From Limanda limanda (taxonomy: Eukaryota > Chordata > Actinopteri > Pleuronectiformes > Pleuronectidae): a stretch of DNA of 64,000 bases. The translations under genes were made by a program, and so were the position numbers. The stretch spans positions 17,216,002 to 17,280,001 of the forward strand of contig NC_083641.1 in the NCBI RefSeq assembly GCF_963576545.1, given 5' to 3'. Of this stretch, positions 58,812 to 64,000 are shown one piece after another (the first letter of the stretch is position 1; each line of letters starts with the position of its first letter). The notes under the pieces were generated by a model that saw nothing but the letters and a program-made list of their open reading frames with translations, was not told where the DNA came from and made no database searches.

Positions 58812-61556
58812 TCAATCAAAGGCATGTAATCCTCCCGCCCAATAAAACTTCTTCAGGACAAACCACCCGCCCAGAACCAGCAGGGCAGCAGCCGCTGAGC
58901 CAAACACCACCCCGACCGCCAGGCCCGTCACGTCCACAGCCTCCTTCTCTGGTGCCAAGTCATTACCTGATGCAGACAGGGAGGAAGAATGGAGAGTCAA
59001 CCATATCTTTCGATGATGAGGTATTTCTGGACGTATGATGTGAATCAAGTGTACTCACTGTAGGCCGCTGCAAATGGCCTGCCTTGGGTGAGGGAAGAGG
59101 AGAGAGTCATGGAAAACGTTTATCTTGGTGCTGTTTTTCAATAATTGTAGAATATTTTTCAATAATTTATAATATATACAAACAGCTCATACTTTCTGGA
59201 GCAGTGTAAAGAGGTCCGACTGAAACAGTGGCTGATTCTCTGCTTTCTTCACCGAAAGGAGTCACTGACCTTTTTCTTCTGGTGTTACAGGCCTGAAAAA
59301 CAACAAGCTATGTTGATCCATGTCACATAGTTTAACACAATGGTTTTCCAATGCACATTTTAAGTTTTAAGTCATCCAGCCATCCATCCACTATCCATAC
59401 AGTTCATCCTTTAAAGGGTTCAGGGAGCTGGAGCCAATCCCAGCTGACATTGGACGAGGGGTGGGGTAAATGGCCTGTATTTATTTTATTGCACATTTCT
59501 AGTCTACTATCAAGGTGCAGTTTTGCCATTAAACCATTCACACGCATTCTATGTGCAGCACTCTCTCTATCACACATCACAGCAGAGCGGTCAGGGGCAA
59601 TTTGGGGTTCAGAGTCTTGCCCAAGGACACATCAGCCAGGCATCAAATCATTGTTATTCCGGTTATTGGACGACCCGCTCAACCTTCTGAGCCATAGCCA
59701 TTGGGTCAACATACAGAGACAAACAACCATTCACTCTCAGCTTTGAGTTTCAAATCAAGCCAAGCACATCATGCATGTCTTGGGCTGTGGGAGGGAGCAA
59801 GAGCATCCGGACAAAAATACAAAAACCACACACACACTCAAAATATATATTTTTGAGTGTTTCCTTGAGTCAACTTACAGCCACCAGCTCTTGACATTTG
59901 TTGGGCTCACAGAGTCTCAGTATGCAGTGCAGATAGCTGCTGGACTTTTCCTGGTCACGGTGCTGTACGAAGCGGAAAGCCTCAAAGTCGAACCTGGCGA
60001 CCATGGAAAGGCCATTGCTTGTCACCTTTGACCTCTGGTCCACTGAACAGCTGGTGGAGGGAAGAGTTATTTAGTTTATATGTCAAAACAGCCGTCCCAA
60101 AGCCGTATTTGTACTGAAGGTGTGTACTTCTGTACCCGACGAAGAAGTTGTGCTGCTCGTTGAGCGACATGTTGTAAGTAGTGGGAGTACTGAAGCAGTG
60201 ATCCAGCAGGACATGGAAACTGAAAACAGGACAGTGTTGTACAATCATGTATTTTTTTTGCCACAAGAATACGCTGTGCTCACTTTGACATCAATATTTG
60301 TTTTCTGATAAACTTGTTGACCAGCAGCATCCCCTCATCCAAATGGACTTCACTTACTTTCCTGTGAGGTTGACGGCCTTGACCTCCACATAGATCCTGG
60401 TTCGCAGCTGGAGACCTGCTGGAGGCAACACTAACGGGTTGGTGTAGTCTGAGTCCTGGAGGAAATAAGTTGTACAGTGAAACAAATGAAGACACACAGC
60501 TCTTGAATGTATAAGTTGAAATCAGCTTGTCTACTTACATTAAAAACAGCCATTTCCAATGCATTAATGAATGTTCCATTGTTATCCTTGGTCGCCACCG
60601 AGACAGAGGAGCTGGAAATTCATGGAAAAGGTGAAGATGTCATTTAAGATCTACTTGTCTAGACAATCGCACAAATAGCTTGTTCCTATGATTACTCACG
60701 CCACAATCTGTGTATTGTTGATGAGGTACTCCAGTGGGTAGGTGCAGGAGAAGTGATAGTAGAGGTCAGTGGAGTAGCTGATCAGCCCCTGGTCAGATCT
60801 GGGTGTGTCAATGAAGCCTGTGATGACAACTGCCTGGATGTTTTGGAAGCTGGCGAAGGGACCTGTGGGATCCGGGGTCTTGTCGACAATCTGAACGAGA
60901 CGGAAAAAAGACACAAGCCTCACATGGGTTTGTTGTACAGATCCAAATATCCGTATACCGTTAGTTTCCTCCTTTATCTCTGTCAGCATCATATAGCGCC
61001 TTCCTGACCTGCAGAGACTGGCGACAGGAGTTATCCAGACTGTGGTTGACAGGGAGAAGGTAACGAATGACTGGGGGGGCCACGCTGGTGTCGACGGTGC
61101 CCATGCACGCCATGTTGTTGTGGGCCCCGTTCAGAGCCAGGTTTGTGGTGTTGAAGCCTGCCCACTGAGCCGTGCACAGGTTGATCTCCAGGGTGATCAT
61201 GTTGGTTCCACAGTCCACCATCAAGTCTGAGCTGTCTGTGAAAGAGACAGAGAAACCGAGGAGATTTAAAGAGTAGAACCGCTTTCATGAAAAGTCTATC
61301 ATTCAGCTGCTGGGATAAAATGAGATTAAAAAAATGTAAATAGTCACTGTCACTGTTGTATATACGTTGCTGTTTTGATAACTTTATAATGATTGTGAAA
61401 TAAATTGACCCAGACATTGTCGTTTCAATTATGGGACACAGTGAAAATCCTAGTGAACCTACCTGGTGTCCTCTCATACTCGGAAGAGCAGTTATAGAGA
61501 CACAGAGCAGGATGCAGGAGTGCCACCAGCAGAGGGAGACAAAGATAAAGAGCCAT
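58812..61556 (-). CDS. zpld1: ZPLD1-like zona pellucida-domain membrane protein
   Basis: Type I membrane protein with a polymerising ZP domain; the family includes ZPLD1/cupulin of the inner ear cupula. Exons: 61463-61556, 61009-61235, 60700-60890, 60539-60611, 60358-60455, 60136-60219, 59879-60050, 59193-59292, 59059-59082, 58812-58966. Phases agree; 405 residues (human ZPLD1, 415). Signal peptide MALYLCLPLLVALLHPALC. ZP-N starts at DLMVDCGTNMITLEINLC (about residue 35); conserved blocks include GFIDTPRSD, FSCTYPLEYLINNTQIV and DNNGTFINALEMAVFN. ZP-C ends with YLHCILRLCEPNKCQEL. Next comes CNTRRKRS, a furin-type consensus site, then a 24-nt exon and a TM segment (GLAVGVVFGSAAAALLVLGG) with a short cytoplasmic tail KKFYWAGGLHAFD. 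ZPLD1 also ends in V-F-D. Similarity to human ZPLD1 is clear but partial, so this is probably a divergent fish paralogue rather than the closest orthologue. A 5' UTR intron is likely (acceptor at about 61576). Confidence 0.9.
59480..59710 (-). mobile_element. Teleost interspersed repeat fragment (SINE/LINE-like)
   Basis: Same family as 31840-32095: CCATTCACACGCATTCTATG, CAGGGGCAATTTGGGGTTCA, TCTTGCCCAAGGACACATCA, GACGACCCGCTCAACC and TCTGAGCCATAGCCAT. It lies in the ZPLD1-like intron between exons 59879-60050 and 59193-59292. A second common fish repeat word (CTTGGGCTGTGGGAGGGAGC) follows at about 59778. Confidence 0.6.
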
Positions 61557-61864
61557 GCTGATTCTAATGAGTCCTGTATTCATATGGAGAAAAAAAACAA
61601 TATCAACAATCAAAAACATATGATATTACACTAAAATATAATTTATAAGTTAAGTTAAAGCAAATGCACCAAAATGCTGATGATTATTTAGGGGAAAAAA
61701 CATGATTTGGTGAATGTTTAATTTACTACTTTTCAGTATCAAATTAGTGTTGCAAGTTGTGGTTTTGCAGAGCTGATATAGTTGATCTTTCAATTTTTGC
61801 ACAAATCCATGAAATAATGTGATTTAAAATCAGTGCATCATTTAAGACCTGAGGAGTGACTTAC

Positions 61865-61921
61865 CTTGCTGGCACCTGAGCCGCTGTTTGTCACATCTAG
61901 TCATGCAATGTGTCTTATATA
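61865..61921 (-). promoter_or_regulatory. TATA box and noncoding first exon of the ZPLD1-like gene
   Basis: TATATAAG on the minus strand at 61914-61921, followed about 50 bases downstream by a consensus donor (GCAAG then GTAAGT, exon end 61865). The splice partner is an acceptor TACAG at about 61577, 20 bases before the start codon. The predicted leader exon is about 25 bases long. Confidence 0.6.
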
Positions 61922-61979
61922 CTGTTAGACAATCTCGAGACACATAAAACCATAGAGGTGGGACTCTCAAGTCTTCCGT

Positions 61980-62050
61980 GTAGCTAAATATAGACACCCA
62001 CACACACAAACACACATACACACAGACATACGCACACACATACGCACACA
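61980..62050. repeat. CA/CACATA microsatellite
   Basis: Imperfect CACACA and CATACG-type units, 60 to 130 bases upstream of the ZPLD1-like TATA box. Confidence 0.8.
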
Positions 62051-62816
62051 ATTATTCACTTCTCCATTAGACAGAAGCAGCTCCAGGCAGGGTTAATGTC
62101 AGACCTTTACCTTCTTGATGTGTCAGTGGGCTTTGGCAAAGACCTTGACGGTTACTTATAACTGCAGTCTCATATTTCCTTTATTTAAAATAACTAATAT
62201 TAAAGATGGTTGAGTCAACTGTTGTTGAATTTATGTTTATATTTATTGAATAAACATTTTGCACATTGATGTCAGACACTGTGTTTTCTAATTTATGTTG
62301 TAGATATTGTCACACCTTGAACAGAATGTAAGGACCTATGAGACAAATTGTATTTTGTCAATATGGGCCATACAGTTAAAATTAGCTGTGCAGGTCCTTG
62401 ATGAGCTCGAGTAAATGTGAGTAAAACAATCAGAGAAAGAGAGTTGACGGAAAACGAGCAGAATAAAAAACTGTTTATATGATAATTCTGATGACACTGT
62501 ATTAACCATCACTTTTAACCAAGGCACTGTGGTTCAGACCCAATGAATTACAAATCATTCTTCACAACCAAACCCTTAAAAACGTTTCAGTCTAATACCA
62601 GATGTGTATTTGTGTGTGTTGTATTGAATAGTGGAGTCATGTCTCGAGAGCGATCCACCTTGAATAGATGAAAGGTGATCGTGCTGGCCACAAGCTATGA
62701 AGTACCCAGCCAACCAGGGGAAACCTTTGTTAATTTCCCTTGCATGGCAAACTTCCCCTCTATTTTCTCTGTATAGTGGCATCACAGAGAGTCTACATAG
62801 CTTAAGGCCACGACTG

Positions 62817-63058
62817 TTACCACTCAACTGAGAAGTCCCCATTGTCCCTCAGAGCTGTAGAAAGAAAAGGAACGTCAGTGATGCTCTCAAAGTGCCCGTG
62901 GTGAGAGAGGACATTTGTCACACTATCCACGAATACGATCTCTTCCATCCTCACATGCATCTGAGGATTAAAGCAGGGCGCCTGTTTAATAACATGCTGC
63001 TGGCCTTTTTTACTCTCTAATAACGTCGATTTTGTTTTCCGGTTATCCAATTTCTCTG
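62817..63058 (-). CDS. Possible terminal exon of an unknown gene
   Basis: After an acceptor-like CTCTGTCCCTGCAG ending at about 63059, the minus strand stays open for about 80 codons to a TAA. The peptide (KLDNRKTKSTLLESKKGQQH, then MEEIVFVDSVTNVLSHHGHF, ending DNGDFSVEW) has the composition of real protein. A second acceptor (TTTTCTTTCTACAG) lies within it. I recognise no family and can find no upstream exon in the remaining 940 bases or a close poly(A) signal, so it could be a relic. Confidence 0.3.
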
Positions 63059-63059
63059 C

Positions 63060-64000
63060 AGGGACAGAGATAATTGGAAGTTATGTAAGAGTGGCTGGAC
63101 ATGATGTTTATATGTCCACTTGGTGAAGGATCAGAGTGAACATCAAATAACCCTTAAATAATCATGTAAACCGTTGATAGCACATAAAATAAATGTAGAA
63201 CATTTATAAAACGTAAATGTTTTCACTCCCCCAATGAAAATCATTTACCTGCAGTCATAGGGATATTGAAATACAAACGGAAGCCTTATGTGTTCCTTCA
63301 AGTGGTAACAAAATGTCCTGCTAGAGAAAGTTTTTATTTCTAACCTCGAAACGATATGTTATATGTTCATATGTGTTTGTTTTTTGATAGTTAGCAAGAT
63401 TATGCAAAAACCACTGGACCCATTACAAACTTGGTAGGATGCGGTGTAGGTCAGGATGGAAATGTATAACATTCTAGTGCGGATCCAGAGTCTTTGTGAC
63501 ATTTCTACTGATTTAAAAGGGAATATTTAATGGATCTTGATGACAACAATCTGTCAATATTTATGAGTGTGTGCAATTTGGTGCAGTTTCATTGAATTTA
63601 AGGGGACTGTTGGTCCTGGGAGGCGTATAAGCGGTCCACTCAGTGCCATTCTAGATTTTAAATGCATTGTCGTGAATCTAAAAACATGGCAGGTATTTTT
63701 GATATGCATGGTTGTGATTGGATAGCATATAGCACATGATGGCTACATGGGTATACTATAAATACAATAGTACAGACCATGATATACATTACTCAAAGAG
63801 TCAGCATTTAGGAGATAATTGAAGATTTGTTACTATGATTATCATGACAGTGTCCTGTGGTACATAGTGATTAGAAAAAATCTTTACTGGTTCCTTTCAA
63901 TAGCTAGTGAGACACAATGACATTAGAAAACAATGAAGACACGGCCCAGGGGAGGAAACAGATTAAGTATTGGAGGAAAGAGGATACACTGGGAAGCTGG
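63060..64000. other. Right-edge spacer, no gene seen
   Basis: Apart from the dispersed repeat at 63370-63660 this end of the window holds A/T-rich sequence with no supported reading frame. Confidence 0.5.
63370..63660. mobile_element. Dispersed teleost repeat (non-autonomous)
   Basis: The best-preserved copy of the family also seen at 39560, 46905 and 52130. It runs from TTAGCAAGATTATGCAAAAA through TTTGTGACATTTCTACTGAT, GGATCTTGATGACAACAATC and GTGTGCAATTTGGTGCAGTT to CACTCAGTGCCATTCTAGAT. Confidence 0.55.

Overview
The window looks like nuclear DNA of a teleost fish. Every convincing gene is split into many short exons with GT/AG borders and consistent phases. The introns and spacers carry fish-type interspersed repeats: L2-like LINE tails, tRNA-derived SINEs, short MITE-like elements, and long CA, TTCC and TTTTA arrays. 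The proteins match vertebrate families. There is no operon, CRISPR array, rRNA or bacterial gene. Species is not determined.

Layout. (1) 1-6225 has no intact gene, but its minus strand holds a chain of protein-like fragments in shifting frames broken by stops, read here as a decayed Ser/Thr/Asn-rich coding region. (2) 6343-24458, minus strand, is TTC12, rebuilt as 21 coding exons (699 residues, close to the 705 of human TTC12). A palindromic RFX X-box lies about 105 bp upstream of its start codon. (3) 24600-28800 is a gene-poor spacer. (4) 28803-29198, plus strand, is a two-exon, 84-residue dispanin (CD225/IFITM-like) membrane protein. (5) 29877-53643, minus strand, is one gene of about 35 exons and about 1,750 residues that I do not recognise: signal peptide, cysteine-rich ectodomain, one membrane span, and a very long cytoplasmic part with helical segments and a run of D/H-P-x-T-G repeats. 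(6) 53700-56760 is repeat-bearing spacer. (7) 56946-58126, plus strand, is an exchangeable apolipoprotein, best fitting apoA-V. (8) 58812-61556, minus strand, is a ZPLD1-like zona pellucida-domain membrane protein (405 residues, furin site, TM anchor), tail-to-tail with the apolipoprotein gene. (9) 61925-64000 is mostly spacer with one possible terminal exon.

The genes do not form a pathway: a dynein-assembly factor, an IFITM-like membrane protein, an orphan receptor-like protein, a lipoprotein component and a ZP-domain protein. In human, TTC12 and the APOA cluster both lie at 11q23, so the neighbourhood may partly preserve old synteny. The best candidate for something undescribed is the large membrane gene with D-P-x-T-G repeats. 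Exon borders were worked out by eye from splice signals, phase and protein continuity; no alignment was run.
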